NCBI GenBank assembly: GCA_945829225.1
Contig: CALZTY010000010.1
Location: forward strand, 1 to 62,526
DNA length: 62,526 bases
Direction of reading: 5' to 3'
From: an uncultured Bacteroidales bacterium
Lineage (GTDB): Bacteria; Bacteroidota; Bacteroidia; Bacteroidales; Muribaculaceae
Positions within the stretch are counted from its first letter, which is position 1; each line of letters opens with the position of its first letter. Shown here piece by piece: positions 1 to 9,667 of the stretch. A program made the position numbers and the translations under genes. Under the pieces are notes generated by a model. It saw only the letters and a list, made by a program, of their open reading frames with translations, was not told the DNA's origin and ran no database searches.

Positions 1-60
<60 letters not shown>

Positions 61-74
61 AAATATTTTCTATG

Positions 75-147
75 AGCGGAAGACGAGGCTCAAACTCGCG
101 ACCCTCAGCTTGGAAGGCTGATGCTCTATCAACTGAGCTACTTCCGC
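75..147 (-). tRNA. tRNA-Gly (TCC)
   Basis: The acceptor stem GCGGAAG/CTTCCGC is perfect. The anticodon loop is CTTCCAA, giving anticodon TCC, and the T loop is standard. The discriminator is followed by CAT, so CCA is not encoded and must be added after transcription. It lies 14 nt downstream of tRNA-Tyr in the array. Confidence 0.95.
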
Positions 148-160
148 AGATATTGATGTG

Positions 161-242
161 TGGGCGCGGATGGATTCGAACCACCGAAGGCTGAGCCAGC
201 AGATTTACAGTCTGCCCCATTTGGCCACTCTGGAACACGCCC
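161..242 (-). tRNA. tRNA-Tyr (GTA)
   Basis: This is a class II tRNA of 82 nt with a long variable arm. The acceptor is GGGCGTG/CGCGCCC (one G-T pair). The anticodon loop CTGTAAA gives GTA. CCA is not encoded. Confidence 0.95.
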
Positions 243-270
243 TTATCGTGCTTATTTACATTCAATTTTG

Positions 271-344
271 AGCCTCTTGTCGGATTCGAACCAACGACCC
301 CGAGATTACAAATCACGTGCTCTGGCCAACTGAGCTAAAGAGGC
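271..344 (-). tRNA. tRNA-Thr (TGT)
   Basis: The acceptor GCCTCTT/AAGAGGC is perfect, the D arm is GCTC...GAGC, and the anticodon loop TTTGTAA gives TGT. CCA is not encoded. It is the first gene of the array Thr-Tyr-Gly-Thr, the same order as the thrU-tyrU-glyT-thrT genes ahead of tufB in E. coli. A tuf gene is therefore expected beyond the left edge (inference). Confidence 0.95.
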
Positions 345-371
345 ATTCTCAAGTTTCGCTCGCAATCTGAG

Positions 372-389
372 GAGCGGGGATGTCCCCGA
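372..389 (-). other. Short hairpin in tRNA-operon leader
   Basis: A self-complementary stem CGGGG-ATGT-CCCCG lies between the predicted start of transcription (near 395) and the first tRNA (344). The flanking CAATC and GATTG can extend the pairing imperfectly. It may be a processing signal or leader hairpin. Confidence 0.4.
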
Positions 390-398
390 TTGCGGATG

Positions 399-429
399 CA
401 AAGTTAAGCACATTTTTTTATTCCACAAA
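399..429 (-). promoter_or_regulatory. Promoter of the tRNA array
   Basis: Minus strand: -7 box TAACTTTG (406-399) and -33 box TTTG (429-426) separated by 19 bp, an exact fit to the Bacteroides vegetative promoter. The start is predicted near 395, about 50 nt before tRNA-Thr(TGT). Confidence 0.75.
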
Positions 430-537
430 ATATTTCGCACTTTTTTTTACTCTTTTTTATTTTTCCCCGTATTTTCGTCATTTACACATTAATTATATAT
501 AATTACCTCGCTCCTTCTGAGTTATTTTCGTTAAACA

Positions 538-569
538 TTTTACTATACCAAAAAAAATGTCTACCTTTG
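538..569 (+). promoter_or_regulatory. Promoter of carAB
   Basis: The -7 box TACCTTTG (562-569) fits TAnnTTTG. A weak -33 (TTTT, 538-541) lies 20 bp upstream. The predicted start near 573 gives a 22-nt leader to the ATG at 595, or 49 nt to the ATG at 622. Confidence 0.6.
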
Positions 570-594
570 TACGGTCTTTCCACATCGAAGGGCC

Positions 595-1707
595 ATGCAC
601 CGAATTAATCCATTCAATCGCATGCGAGAAACAAAACGCGCCACACTGATCCTCTCAGACGGCACCCGCTACGAAGGCCGTAGCTTCGGCCACGAAGAGT
701 CAACCTCGGGCGAAGTCGTATTCAACACCGCCATGACCGGATACCCCGAGAGCCTCACCGACCCCTCCTATGAGGGGCAAATCCTCGTCTCTACATTCCC
801 TCTGTTGGGCAACTATGGTGTCCCGCCTCGCGGTGGCAGCCCCGCCCTCAGCGACCACTTCGAGAGCCTCAATATCCACCCACGAGCCATCATCGCCCAG
901 GACTACGCCTGGGAACACAGCCATTGGCTCGCCGACCGCACCCTCGAACAGTGGCTCAAGGAAGAACGAATTCCCGGTATTTACGACATCGACACTCGCG
1001 CCCTCACCAAACATCTGCGCACCGTCGGGTCGATGCCGGGAAAAATTGTATTTGAAGGCGACGACCCCGACTCTATACCCTTCTACGACCCCAACAACGA
1101 GAACCTCATCGCTCGCACATCGTGCAACGAAATCACCGAGTATGGTCCCGCCGACGGCAAAAGCGTCGTCCTGGTCGACTGTGGCATCAAGCACAACATC
1201 ATCCGCTGCCTCGAGGCACGCGGCGTTCATATCATCCGCGTACCCTGGGACTATAACTTCAACACCCTCGACTGGGACGGCTTATTCATCTCCAACGGCC
1301 CCGGCAACCCCGACTTCGCCACCATCACCGTCGAACACATACGCGCCGCCCTCGCCCTCGGCAAGCCCATCTGCGGCATATGCATGGGCAACCAACTCCT
1401 CGCCAAGGCTGCCGGCGCCTCAACCTACAAACTGCGCTACGGACACCGCAGCCACAATCAACCCGTGCGTCGCCTCGGCACCGACCGCTGCTACATCACC
1501 TCGCAGAACCACGGCTTCGCCGTCGACGACTCCACACTCCCCGCCGACTGGGAACCCCTCTTCGTCAACATGAACGACGGCACCAACGAGGGTATACGAC
1601 ATCGCTCCCTCCCCTACTTCTCGGCGCAATTCCACCCCGAGGCTTCCAGCGGTCCCCGCGACACCGAATTTCTTTTTGATGAATTTGTCAACCTGCTCAA
1701 CAAATGA
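595..1707 (+). CDS. carA: Carbamoyl-phosphate synthase small (glutaminase) subunit
   Basis: Hydrolyses glutamine and channels ammonia to CarB for carbamoyl phosphate, the precursor of pyrimidines and arginine, in the cytosol. The N-terminal CPSase_sm domain spans roughly residues 15-145 (SGEVVFNTAMTGYPESLTDPSY). A class I glutamine amidotransferase domain follows, with catalytic Cys263 (ICGICMGNQ) and the His347/Glu349 pair in FHPEAS. Length 370 aa is normal for the family. The first ATG (595) is used here. The in-frame ATG at 622 gives MRETKRATLILSDG, which looks more like family N-termini, so nine extra residues may be non-native. Its stop overlaps the carB start as ATGA, indicating translational coupling. 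Confidence 0.97.
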   Translation: MHRINPFNRMRETKRATLILSDGTRYEGRSFGHEESTSGEVVFNTAMTGYPESLTDPSYEGQILVSTFPLLGNYGVPPRGGSPALSDHFESLNIHPRAIIAQDYAWEHSHWLADRTLEQWLKEERIPGIYDIDTRALTKHLRTVGSMPGKIVFEGDDPDSIPFYDPNNENLIARTSCNEITEYGPADGKSVVLVDCGIKHNIIRCLEARGVHIIRVPWDYNFNTLDWDGLFISNGPGNPDFATITVEHIRAALALGKPICGICMGNQLLAKAAGASTYKLRYGHRSHNQPVRRLGTDRCYITSQNHGFAVDDSTLPADWEPLFVNMNDGTNEGIRHRSLPYFSAQFHPEASSGPRDTEFLFDEFVNLLNK

Positions 1708-4700
1708 ACAAAGACACCAGCATAAAAAAAGCACTGCTGCTGGGCAGCGGCGCTCTCAAAATCGGCGAAGCCGGCGAATTTGACTACTCCGGCGCCCAGG
1801 CGCTCAAAGCACTCCGCGACGAGGGCATCTCCACCGTCCTCATCAACCCCAACATCGCCACGGTGCAGACCTCCGAGGGCATGGCTGACAAGATTTACTT
1901 CCTCCCCGTCACACCCGACTTTGTCGAGCGCGTCATCGAGCGCGAACGCCCCGACGGCATCCTCCTCGCCTTCGGCGGACAGACAGCCCTCAACTGTGGC
2001 GTCGCCCTCTATCGTAGCGGCGTCCTCGACAAATATGGCGTCAAGGTGCTCGGCACACCCGTCCAAGCAATTATCGAGACCGAAGACCGCGAACTCTTCG
2101 TCGAGAAACTCGACCAAATAGGCGTCAAGACCATTCGCTCAAGCGCCGCCGAGAATGTCGCCGACGCCCTCGCCATTGCCGACGACCTCGGCTACCCGGT
2201 CATCGTCCGCGCCGCTTATGCCCTCGGCGGGCTAGGCAGCGGCTTCTGCGAGAATGCCGCCGAGCTGGAGACCCTCGTCGAGAAAGCCCTCGCTTTCTCG
2301 CCCCAGGTGCTCATAGAGAAGTCCCTCAAGGGCTGGAAAGAAGTCGAGTACGAAGTGGTCCGCGACCGCTTTGACAATTGCATTACCGTGTGCAATATGG
2401 AGAACTTCGACCCCCTGGGTATCCACACCGGCGAGAGCATCGTGGTCGCACCCTCGCAGACCCTCAGCAACGACGACTACCACAAATTGCGCTCCCTCGC
2501 CATCAAAATCATACGCCACATAGGCATCGTGGGCGAGTGCAACGTGCAATATGCCTACGACCCCGACTCGATGGACTACCGCGTCATCGAGGTCAACGCC
2601 CGCCTCAGCCGCTCCTCGGCACTCGCCTCCAAGGCGACCGGCTACCCTCTGGCTCTCGTTGCCGCCAAACTCGGACTCGGATATGGTCTCTTTGACCTCA
2701 AGAATAATGTCACCCAATCAACCTCGGCATTCTTCGAGCCGGCTCTCGACTATGTCGTGGTCAAGATACCTCGCTGGGACCTGGGCAAGTTCCACGGCGT
2801 CAACCGCGAAATCGGCTCGTCGATGAAGTCGGTCGGCGAGGTCATGGCTATCGGACGCACCTTCGAGGAGGCTATCCAGAAAGGTCTCCGCATGATAGGT
2901 CAAGGCATGCACGGCTTTGTCGAAAACAAAGACCTCAAATGTGACGACCTGGACAAGGCACTCGCAGCACCCACCGACCGCCGCGTATTTGCCATCGCAT
3001 CTGCCTTTGCCAACGGCTACACCGTCGACCGCATCCACCAACTCACCAAAATCGACCGCTGGTTCCTCTACAAGTTGCACAACATCATCGCCACTGCCGG
3101 CGAATTGGAGAAATATGACAGCCTCGACAGCCTGCCTGTCGACCTGCTGCGCATCGCCAAGCAACAGGGCTTCAGCGACTTCCAGATAGCCCGCTCCATC
3201 TTCAAGGAGAACTTCAAGGACACCAACGCTGCGCTGCTACAAGTGCGTGCCCGCCGCAAGGCGCTGGGTATCGTCCCGGTAGTCAAGCAGATAGACACCC
3301 TCGCCGCCGAGTATCCGGCTGTCACCAACTATCTCTATCTCACCTACAACGGCAGCGAGAGCGATGTCGACTACACAGGCGACCACCGCTCAATCGTCGT
3401 GCTGGGCTCGGGCGCATACCGCATCGGCTCATCGGTCGAATTTGACTGGTGCTCGGTCAACGCCTTGCTCACCGTCAAGCGCCAGGGCTGGCGCTCGGTG
3501 ATGATTAACTACAATCCCGAGACAGTCTCCACCGACTACGATACCTGCGACCGCCTGTACTTCGACGAACTCACCTTTGAGCGCGTCATGGATATCATCG
3601 ACCTGGAGCAGCCCCACGGCACCATCCTCTCGGTAGGCGGACAAATCCCCAACAACCTCGCCACTCGCCTCGACGAGCAAGGCGTAGCCATCCTGGGCAC
3701 ACCCGCCTCGTGCATCGACAACGCCGAGGACCGTCACAAATTCTCGGCAATGCTCGACCGCCTGGGCATCGACCAACCTCGCTGGCGCGAACTCTCGTCA
3801 ATGGACGACATCAACGCCTTCATCGACGAGGTGGGCTTCCCGGTGCTGGTGCGACCCTCATATGTGCTCTCGGGCGCCGCGATGAACGTGTGCTCCAACC
3901 GCGAGGACCTGGTGCGCTTCCTCGCCCTGGCAGCCAATGTCTCCAAGCAACATCCCGTGGTGGTCACCGAGTTTATCCAAGAAGCCAAGGAAATCGAGAT
4001 GGACGCCGTGGCACAAGACGGTGTCATCAAGGCTTATGCCATCTCCGAGCACATCGAGTTTGCCGGTGTGCACTCGGGCGATGCCACCATCCAGTTCCCG
4101 CCGCAAAAACTCTACGTAGAGACTATGCGCCGCATCAAGAAGGTGAGCCAGAGCATCGCTCGCGCCCTCAACATCTCGGGACCGTTCAATATCCAATTCC
4201 TTGCCAAGGACAATGATATCAAGGTCATCGAGTGCAACCTGCGCGCGTCGCGCTCTTTCCCGTTTGTGTCCAAAGTATTGAAAATCAACTTTATAGACCT
4301 CGCCACGCGCATCATGCTCGGTGAGGATGTCGAGAAACCCGCCAAGAGCGCCTTCGACCTGGACTATGTGGGCGTGAAGGCGTCCCAATTCTCGTTCTCG
4401 CGCTTGCAGGGTGCCGACCCGGTGTTGGGCGTGGATATGGCATCAACCGGCGAGGTGGGTTGCATCGGCGAGACCACCCAGGAGGCGGTGCTCAAGTCGC
4501 TGCTGTCGGTGGGCAACCGCGTGCCGCGCCAGGGTGTGATGCTCAGTTCGGGTACCGCCAAGCAGAAAGCCGCCTTGCTCGACTCGGCACAACTCCTTGC
4601 ATCCCGCGGCTACAAACTATATGCCACCGAGGGCACACATAAGTTCCTCGCTGACAATGGTGTAGAGTCAACGCTGGTATACAAGCCCTCCGAGCCCGAC

Positions 4701-4931
4701 CGTCACCCCCAGGCGCTCGAAATTCTGCACAATCGCCAAGTGGATATGGTGGTCAACATCCCACGCGACCTGTCGACAGCCGAGCTCTCCAACGGCTACA
4801 AGATACGTCGCGCCGCCATCGACCTGAACATACCCTTGCTGACCAATGCCCGATTGGCATCGGCATTCATCAGCGCATTCACATCGCTATCAGTCGACTC
4901 TGTCGACATCAAAGCCTGGGACGAATACTAA
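1704..4931 (+). CDS. carB: Carbamoyl-phosphate synthase large subunit
   Basis: Synthesises carbamoyl phosphate from bicarbonate, two ATP and ammonia delivered by CarA. The 1075-residue protein shows the internal duplication of the family: a carboxyphosphate half (about 1-400, FGGQTALNCGVAL, then ATP-grasp), an oligomerisation region (about 400-550), a carbamoyl-phosphate half (about 560-930, VLGSGAYRIGSSVEFDWC) and a C-terminal MGS-like regulatory domain (about 940-1075). Both halves are intact. The start overlaps the carA stop by 4 bp. The next gene is convergent only 10 bp away, leaving no space for a classical terminator. Confidence 0.98.
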   Translation: MNKDTSIKKALLLGSGALKIGEAGEFDYSGAQALKALRDEGISTVLINPNIATVQTSEGMADKIYFLPVTPDFVERVIERERPDGILLAFGGQTALNCGVALYRSGVLDKYGVKVLGTPVQAIIETEDRELFVEKLDQIGVKTIRSSAAENVADALAIADDLGYPVIVRAAYALGGLGSGFCENAAELETLVEKALAFSPQVLIEKSLKGWKEVEYEVVRDRFDNCITVCNMENFDPLGIHTGESIVVAPSQTLSNDDYHKLRSLAIKIIRHIGIVGECNVQYAYDPDSMDYRVIEVNARLSRSSALASKATGYPLALVAAKLGLGYGLFDLKNNVTQSTSAFFEPALDYVVVKIPRWDLGKFHGVNREIGSSMKSVGEVMAIGRTFEEAIQKGLRMIGQGMHGFVENKDLKCDDLDKALAAPTDRRVFAIASAFANGYTVDRIHQLTKIDRWFLYKLHNIIATAGELEKYDSLDSLPVDLLRIAKQQGFSDFQIARSIFKENFKDTNAALLQVRARRKALGIVPVVKQIDTLAAEYPAVTNYLYLTYNGSESDVDYTGDHRSIVVLGSGAYRIGSSVEFDWCSVNALLTVKRQGWRSVMINYNPETVSTDYDTCDRLYFDELTFERVMDIIDLEQPHGTILSVGGQIPNNLATRLDEQGVAILGTPASCIDNAEDRHKFSAMLDRLGIDQPRWRELSSMDDINAFIDEVGFPVLVRPSYVLSGAAMNVCSNREDLVRFLALAANVSKQHPVVVTEFIQEAKEIEMDAVAQDGVIKAYAISEHIEFAGVHSGDATIQFPPQKLYVETMRRIKKVSQSIARALNISGPFNIQFLAKDNDIKVIECNLRASRSFPFVSKVLKINFIDLATRIMLGEDVEKPAKSAFDLDYVGVKASQFSFSRLQGADPVLGVDMASTGEVGCIGETTQEAVLKSLLSVGNRVPRQGVMLSSGTAKQKAALLDSAQLLASRGYKLYATEGTHKFLADNGVESTLVYKPSEPDRHPQALEILHNRQVDMVVNIPRDLSTAELSNGYKIRRAAIDLNIPLLTNARLASAFISAFTSLSVDSVDIKAWDEY

Positions 4932-4941
4932 TTCCGAGCCG

Positions 4942-6240
4942 TCAGGGCTTGGCTTTGGCGGCGAGGATGCGGTGCCCGAGGCGGCAGTAGAGGCATTTGC
5001 GAGGCTCGCAGTAGGCTCGACGCAGTTGGATGAGCGCCTGCGATGCGAAGGCGCTGTGGCATGGCACACCAACCGAGGTGAAAATCTGCACGACTGAATT
5101 GGACTCTGGGTCCTGCGCCTCGAGCAATTCGATAGCCTTGTTGCAATGACTATCGCTGCCGATGGTGGTGCCGTAGGCATATAAAAGAGGCACCACGGCA
5201 TTGATAATGAGGCGTGTGACGGTGTCGGCACTGAATGCCACCGGCGCATAGACGCCGGCGCGACCGATTGAATAATGATTGACCCAATAGCCGTAGAGGT
5301 GCACATCGAGGAGTCGGCGCACATCGGCATCGGAGGTGATGTGAATGAACTGGCGCCCGAAGTCGAAGCCGTCGGCAATCATGGCGACGAGTGCGGCGAT
5401 GCGCCTTAGGGGCGAGTTGGCGGGACGCATACGCGCCATTTTCCAGCCGAGGTCACCGGGCGCTTTCAAGCCATACTTGGCACTGAGGAAATGATAGTGC
5501 TGCCGCAGAGTGTCGACATAGGCGACATCCTCGGGGGATAATCCTGTATTATCACCGGGGATGAAGCCGGCTTGCCCCAGTAGCAGAGCCTCGACCATGG
5601 GCAACTCGGTGCGATGCTTGAGCAGGGCACGCAGAGGGGTGGCGAAGGCAAGGCGCTCCATAGGCTCGGCATTGGTGCTGAAGCCCAAGGCGCGTGCCAT
5701 AGCGACATAGGCTGTGGCGAGCCAGTCGCCGCCGAAGCGTTGGTTGTAGTCGATGATGCGGTCGGCCTTGGCATACAGTCGTTCGTAGCCGAGCGAAGAA
5801 ATCCAGTCGGTGAGATAAATCGGCGGAATGAGGGCTATCTCGTCGGCGCAAGGGAGTTGCGCGGGGTTGGCGACCATAGCATCGTAACGGCGGCGATAGT
5901 CGTCGGTGAAGGGGATGATAAATTGAGGGATGGGCGAGCCGTCGCGGCGGCAGATGACCTCGTCCTCGATGCCGACGACGTGAAGGATGACGTTGTCGTA
6001 GGCAGGGTCATGCTGATGGTTGTGCCGGCGCCAATCCGAGGCGCGGACATGAATCTCGACATTACCAGCCCATACCTTGCCGTCGAGTTCGATTTTGGCG
6101 TTGAAGAAATCGGGACCGGCATTGTTGTTGCGGAGCCCCGGGTCGAGGATGACGAGGCGGCGACCATCGGTAGTGAAAGAGTCGCACTGCTCCCACAGTC
6201 TGTGTTCCCACAGGTATTGCAAGAGCATCTCGGCAGCCAT
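4942..6240 (-). CDS. DUF2851 family protein
   Basis: A 432-residue soluble protein recognised as DUF2851, a family known mainly from Bacteroidota and without an assigned reaction. The conserved N-terminal block is visible: LVILDPGLRNNNAGPDFFNAKI, then WAGNVEIHVRASDWRRHNH and AYDNVILHVVG (about residues 28-110). These blocks carry conserved Asn, Asp, Glu and His residues that could coordinate a metal (inference). No signal peptide or membrane segment is seen. It is the third gene of topA-rluA-DUF2851, starting 7 nt after the pseudouridine synthase stop, so probably co-transcribed with RNA/DNA maintenance genes. Confidence 0.85.
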   Translation of the reverse strand: MAAEMLLQYLWEHRLWEQCDSFTTDGRRLVILDPGLRNNNAGPDFFNAKIELDGKVWAGNVEIHVRASDWRRHNHQHDPAYDNVILHVVGIEDEVICRRDGSPIPQFIIPFTDDYRRRYDAMVANPAQLPCADEIALIPPIYLTDWISSLGYERLYAKADRIIDYNQRFGGDWLATAYVAMARALGFSTNAEPMERLAFATPLRALLKHRTELPMVEALLLGQAGFIPGDNTGLSPEDVAYVDTLRQHYHFLSAKYGLKAPGDLGWKMARMRPANSPLRRIAALVAMIADGFDFGRQFIHITSDADVRRLLDVHLYGYWVNHYSIGRAGVYAPVAFSADTVTRLIINAVVPLLYAYGTTIGSDSHCNKAIELLEAQDPESNSVVQIFTSVGVPCHSAFASQALIQLRRAYCEPRKCLYCRLGHRILAAKAKP

Positions 6241-6247
6241 AGCGAGG

Positions 6248-7171
6248 TCAGACTAATTTGGAGAAACCCGGAGGCATAGGGCATGTAAAATTCATGTCCT
6301 TGCGCGTAACGGGATGCACAAATCGCAGTGTGAGGGCGTGCAGGGCGAGGCGATGGATGGGTGATACCGGCGAGCCGTATCGGCGGTCGCCGACGATGGG
6401 GAAGCCGAGGTCCTTGAGGTGTACGCGTATCTGGTTTTTGCGCCCGGTGTCGAGGCTCAACTCCACGAGCGAGAAGGCGCCGCGCGTGCGGAGGACACGA
6501 TAGCGAGTGACGGCGAGTTTACCCTTGGTGGGGTCGTCGGTTGAGTACACCTCGTGTGCGGCAGTCTCGGCGAGATATGACTTGATGACCCCTTCGGCAG
6601 GCTCGGGACAGCCTTGCACGATAGCGACATACTTGCGCTCGAGCACCATATTGTTCCAGTTGTGCTGCATAGCCTCCTTGGCCTGGAGCGAGCGAGCGAA
6701 GAGCATCAATCCGGAGGTCTGTTGGTCGAGGCGATGGACGATGAAGAGTTTATTGGCGGGGTCGAGACGCTTGACATAGTCGCGGAGGATGCTGTAGGCG
6801 GTTCCATCGCGCTTGGTGTCGGTGCCCATCGACAGCAGACCGTAGCCCTTGTTGACCACAATGATATCATCATCCTGGTAAACGATGCGCAGACGGGGGT
6901 TGCGGAGGGTCTGAAACTCGCGAGTGGTGTTGATGCACACCGCATCGCCGGGGTTGAGCGCCTGGTCCCATTGGCGAGTGACGGTGTCGTTGACCATCAC
7001 CTGGTTGTGGCGGAGATAGTCGTGGACTGTGGTGCGCTTGCGGTCGGCAAGCGCTTGATATAGGAAGTCCAGGAGCCCGTCGAAATGCTCGGAGATATCA
7101 AAGGTGATGATATTATCGGGGCGGAAAGGGGCTCGCTCGGCGCCCGGCTTGGTGATGAGGTGACGTGCCAT
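6248..7171 (-). CDS. RluA-family RNA pseudouridine synthase
   Basis: Isomerises specific uridines to pseudouridine in rRNA or tRNA. An N-terminal S4-like RNA-binding region (about 30-85) precedes the catalytic domain, which carries HRLDQQTSG with catalytic Asp149. GRKNQIRVHL, GDRRYG and the LHA(L) region near the C-terminus are typical of RluA enzymes. The 307-residue length fits. The RNA target cannot be read from the sequence; an RluC/D-like role is possible. It begins 6 nt after topA and is followed 7 nt later by DUF2851. Confidence 0.93.
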   Translation of the reverse strand: MARHLITKPGAERAPFRPDNIITFDISEHFDGLLDFLYQALADRKRTTVHDYLRHNQVMVNDTVTRQWDQALNPGDAVCINTTREFQTLRNPRLRIVYQDDDIIVVNKGYGLLSMGTDTKRDGTAYSILRDYVKRLDPANKLFIVHRLDQQTSGLMLFARSLQAKEAMQHNWNNMVLERKYVAIVQGCPEPAEGVIKSYLAETAAHEVYSTDDPTKGKLAVTRYRVLRTRGAFSLVELSLDTGRKNQIRVHLKDLGFPIVGDRRYGSPVSPIHRLALHALTLRFVHPVTRKDMNFTCPMPPGFSKLV

Positions 7172-7177
7172 GGCGAC

Positions 7178-9517
7178 TTATTTTTTGCGAGTGACGCGAC
7201 GTGTTGAGGTCTTGGCGGGCTTGTCGGCTTGAGCGGCGATAATCTCGCGCACCTGCTCGAGCGAGAGGGCTGCCGGGTCGGTCACCGACTTGGGAATCTT
7301 GTAGTTAGCGCCCTTGGAAGCGATATAGATGCCATACCGCCCGTTGAGGATGCGAGTGTCGGGGTCCTCGTCGAAGGTCTTGACCACGCGACGAGCCTCG
7401 CCTTGACGCTTCTCGTTGATAAGTTCGATGGCTTGGTCGAGGGTGACCTCGGCGGGAGCCACATCCTTGGGAATGGAGACAAAGAGTTTGTCGTGGCGCA
7501 CGTAGGGACCGAAGCGCCCGATAGCGACGCTCACTTCCTTGTCCTCGTATTCGCCCAAAACGCGGGGGAACTCAAAGAGTTTGAGCGCCTCCTCGAGGGT
7601 GATTGTAGCCATCGACTGGTCCTTGAGCAGCGATGCAAATTGGGGCTTGACATCGGCATCGGCATCTCCGATTTGCACCAAGGGTCCGTAACGCCCGATT
7701 TTGACGGATACTGGGCGCCCATCGGGGTCGGTGCCGAGCAGACGCTCGCCCACCTTGTGCTCGAGGCGCATATTCATGGCGGTGTCGACGCGCGGGTGGA
7801 AGTCGTCGTAGAAATCGCGTACCTCGGAATCCCAGGGCAACTTGCCCTCGGCGATGTCGTCAAATCGCTCCTCTACCTTGGCGGTGAAGTTGAAGTCGAG
7901 GATTTCGGGGAAATATTGGGTGAGGAAGTCGTTGGCAACGACACCTATATCGGTAGGGATTAGTTTGCCCTTCTCGGCGCCGACGACCTCCGAGCGAGAG
8001 TCGGTGACGATAGCACTGCCGGGGGTGACGGTCATCACCTCGTAGGTGCGATTGACGCCTTCGCGCTCGCCCTTCTCGATGTAACCGCGATTTTGGATAG
8101 TCGAGATAGTGGGGGCGTAGGTAGATGGGCGACCGATGCCGAGTTCTTCCATCTTCTTGACCAAAGAAGCCTCGGTGAAGCGCGGGGGCTGCTGAGTAAA
8201 GCGCTCGGTAGCAACGACTTCGACCATTGTCAGAGGCTGCCCCGTGGTAAGGCGCGGAAGCATTGATGAGCCTTGCGTGTTTTCAGTGGACTCGTCGTCG
8301 TGGCTCTCGGAGTATACATGAAGGAAGCCATCGAAGGCTACTACCTCGCCGGTAGCGGTGAGTCGGTCACTGCATCCCGAGATGTTGATTTCGGCAGTGG
8401 TCTTTAGTATCTGAGCGTCAGCCATTTGCGAGGCGATGGTGCGACGGCGGATGAGGGTATAGAGACGTTTCTCGCGCTCGCCCAATTCGTCGGGCGCGGT
8501 GACAGAGATGTCGGTGGGACGTATAGCCTCGTGTGCCTCCTGTGCGCCCTTGCTATTGGTGTGATAGCGGCGCGAGTGGAGATACTTGTCGCCATAGACA
8601 TTCTTGACCTCGGTGGCGAAGGCAGAGATAGCCTCCTCTGAGAGGTTGAGCGAGTCGGTACGCATATATGTGATGTGACCTGCCTCGTAGAGGCGCTGAG
8701 CGACCATCATGGTCTGGGCGACGGTGAAGCCGAGTTTGCGAGCCGCCTCCTGCTGGAGAGTCGAAGTGGTGAAAGGCGCCGCGGGCGACTTGGCGAGTGG
8801 CTGAGTGGAGACCTCGCCCACCGAGAATGATGCAGAAGCGCAAGCGGAGAGCAGTCGACGGGCATCGTCGGCATTGGCGAGGCGACGCGCCAGCGACGCG
8901 CGAATAGGCTCGCCGTGCTCGTTGACCAGGGCGGCAGTAACGCGCCAGAACGGCTCGGCAACGAAGTCGCGGATTTCCTTTTCGCGCTCAACAATGAGGC
9001 GGACAGCCACCGACTGGACGCGCCCGGCAGAGAGTTGAGGCTTTACCTTGCGCCACAAGACCGGCGAGAGCTCGAATCCGACAATGCGGTCGAGGACACG
9101 CCGCGCCTGTTGAGCATCGACACGACGGAGGTCGATGGTGCGCGGGTGCTGCAAGGCATTGAGGATGGCTTTGCGAGTAATTTCGTGGAAGACGATGCGG
9201 CGGGTGTCGGCGGGGTCGAGCCCGAGGACCTCGGCGAGGTGCCAGGCGATGGCTTCTCCCTCGCGGTCCTCATCAGATGCGAGCCACACACAGTCGGCTT
9301 TGGCGGCTTCTCGGCGCAATTGGTCGACGATATCGCGCTTGTCCTCGGGGATTTCATATATAGGGGCGAATCCGGCGTCGATGTCGATGCTGAAACTACG
9401 AGACTTGAGGTCGCGGATATGCCCGTAACTGGACATCACTTTGTACTCCGGACCGAGGAATTTTTCGATAGTTTTGGCTTTCGCAGGGGATTCGACGATT
9501 ACGAGATTTTTAGACAT
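7178..9517 (-). CDS. topA: DNA topoisomerase I (type IA)
   Basis: Relaxes negative supercoils by single-strand passage. The N-terminal Toprim domain begins MSKNLVIVESPAKAKTIEKFLG and contains the acidic motif SDEDREGEAIAWH (81-93). The active-site Tyr284 lies in GHITYMRTDS. The C-terminus has three glycine-rich repeats of the Topo_C type (SVKIGRYGPLVQIG, SVAIGRFGPYVRH, LNGRYGIYIAS) instead of the cysteine zinc fingers of E. coli TopA, then a lysine/arginine-rich tail. It heads a three-gene minus-strand operon behind its own promoter. Confidence 0.98.
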   Translation of the reverse strand: MSKNLVIVESPAKAKTIEKFLGPEYKVMSSYGHIRDLKSRSFSIDIDAGFAPIYEIPEDKRDIVDQLRREAAKADCVWLASDEDREGEAIAWHLAEVLGLDPADTRRIVFHEITRKAILNALQHPRTIDLRRVDAQQARRVLDRIVGFELSPVLWRKVKPQLSAGRVQSVAVRLIVEREKEIRDFVAEPFWRVTAALVNEHGEPIRASLARRLANADDARRLLSACASASFSVGEVSTQPLAKSPAAPFTTSTLQQEAARKLGFTVAQTMMVAQRLYEAGHITYMRTDSLNLSEEAISAFATEVKNVYGDKYLHSRRYHTNSKGAQEAHEAIRPTDISVTAPDELGEREKRLYTLIRRRTIASQMADAQILKTTAEINISGCSDRLTATGEVVAFDGFLHVYSESHDDESTENTQGSSMLPRLTTGQPLTMVEVVATERFTQQPPRFTEASLVKKMEELGIGRPSTYAPTISTIQNRGYIEKGEREGVNRTYEVMTVTPGSAIVTDSRSEVVGAEKGKLIPTDIGVVANDFLTQYFPEILDFNFTAKVEERFDDIAEGKLPWDSEVRDFYDDFHPRVDTAMNMRLEHKVGERLLGTDPDGRPVSVKIGRYGPLVQIGDADADVKPQFASLLKDQSMATITLEEALKLFEFPRVLGEYEDKEVSVAIGRFGPYVRHDKLFVSIPKDVAPAEVTLDQAIELINEKRQGEARRVVKTFDEDPDTRILNGRYGIYIASKGANYKIPKSVTDPAALSLEQVREIIAAQADKPAKTSTRRVTRKK

Positions 9518-9545
9518 ACATATATAATATAAGCGTTTCGGGGGG

Positions 9546-9577
9546 CAAAATTAGTGAAAAACTTTTTTATACAACAA
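9546..9577 (-). promoter_or_regulatory. Promoter of topA operon
   Basis: Minus strand -7 box TAATTTTG (9553-9546) fits TAnnTTTG. The best -33 match is only TTG (9577-9575), 21 bp away. The start is predicted near 9542, about 25 nt before topA. Confidence 0.55.
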
Positions 9578-9617
9578 TAAAATAGAAAAAAAGGCAATTA
9601 AAATGCGAAAAAATGAC

Positions 9618-9625
9618 TATTTTTG
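9618..9625 (+). promoter_or_regulatory. -7 box of the TonB-C-domain gene
   Basis: TATTTTTG fits TAnnTTTG. No TTTG is found at the -33 distance. It overlaps an upstream in-frame TTG, which supports starting translation at the ATG at 9668 instead. Confidence 0.45.
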
Positions 9626-9667
9626 CCGGAAATACAAATAACAAATAGGAACAAAAAAATAATCACA

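Noticed and set aside
9623..9667. Earlier TTG start for the TonB-C-domain gene
   Set aside because: The TTG lies within the predicted -7 promoter box, and the ATG at 9668 gives a proper signal sequence.
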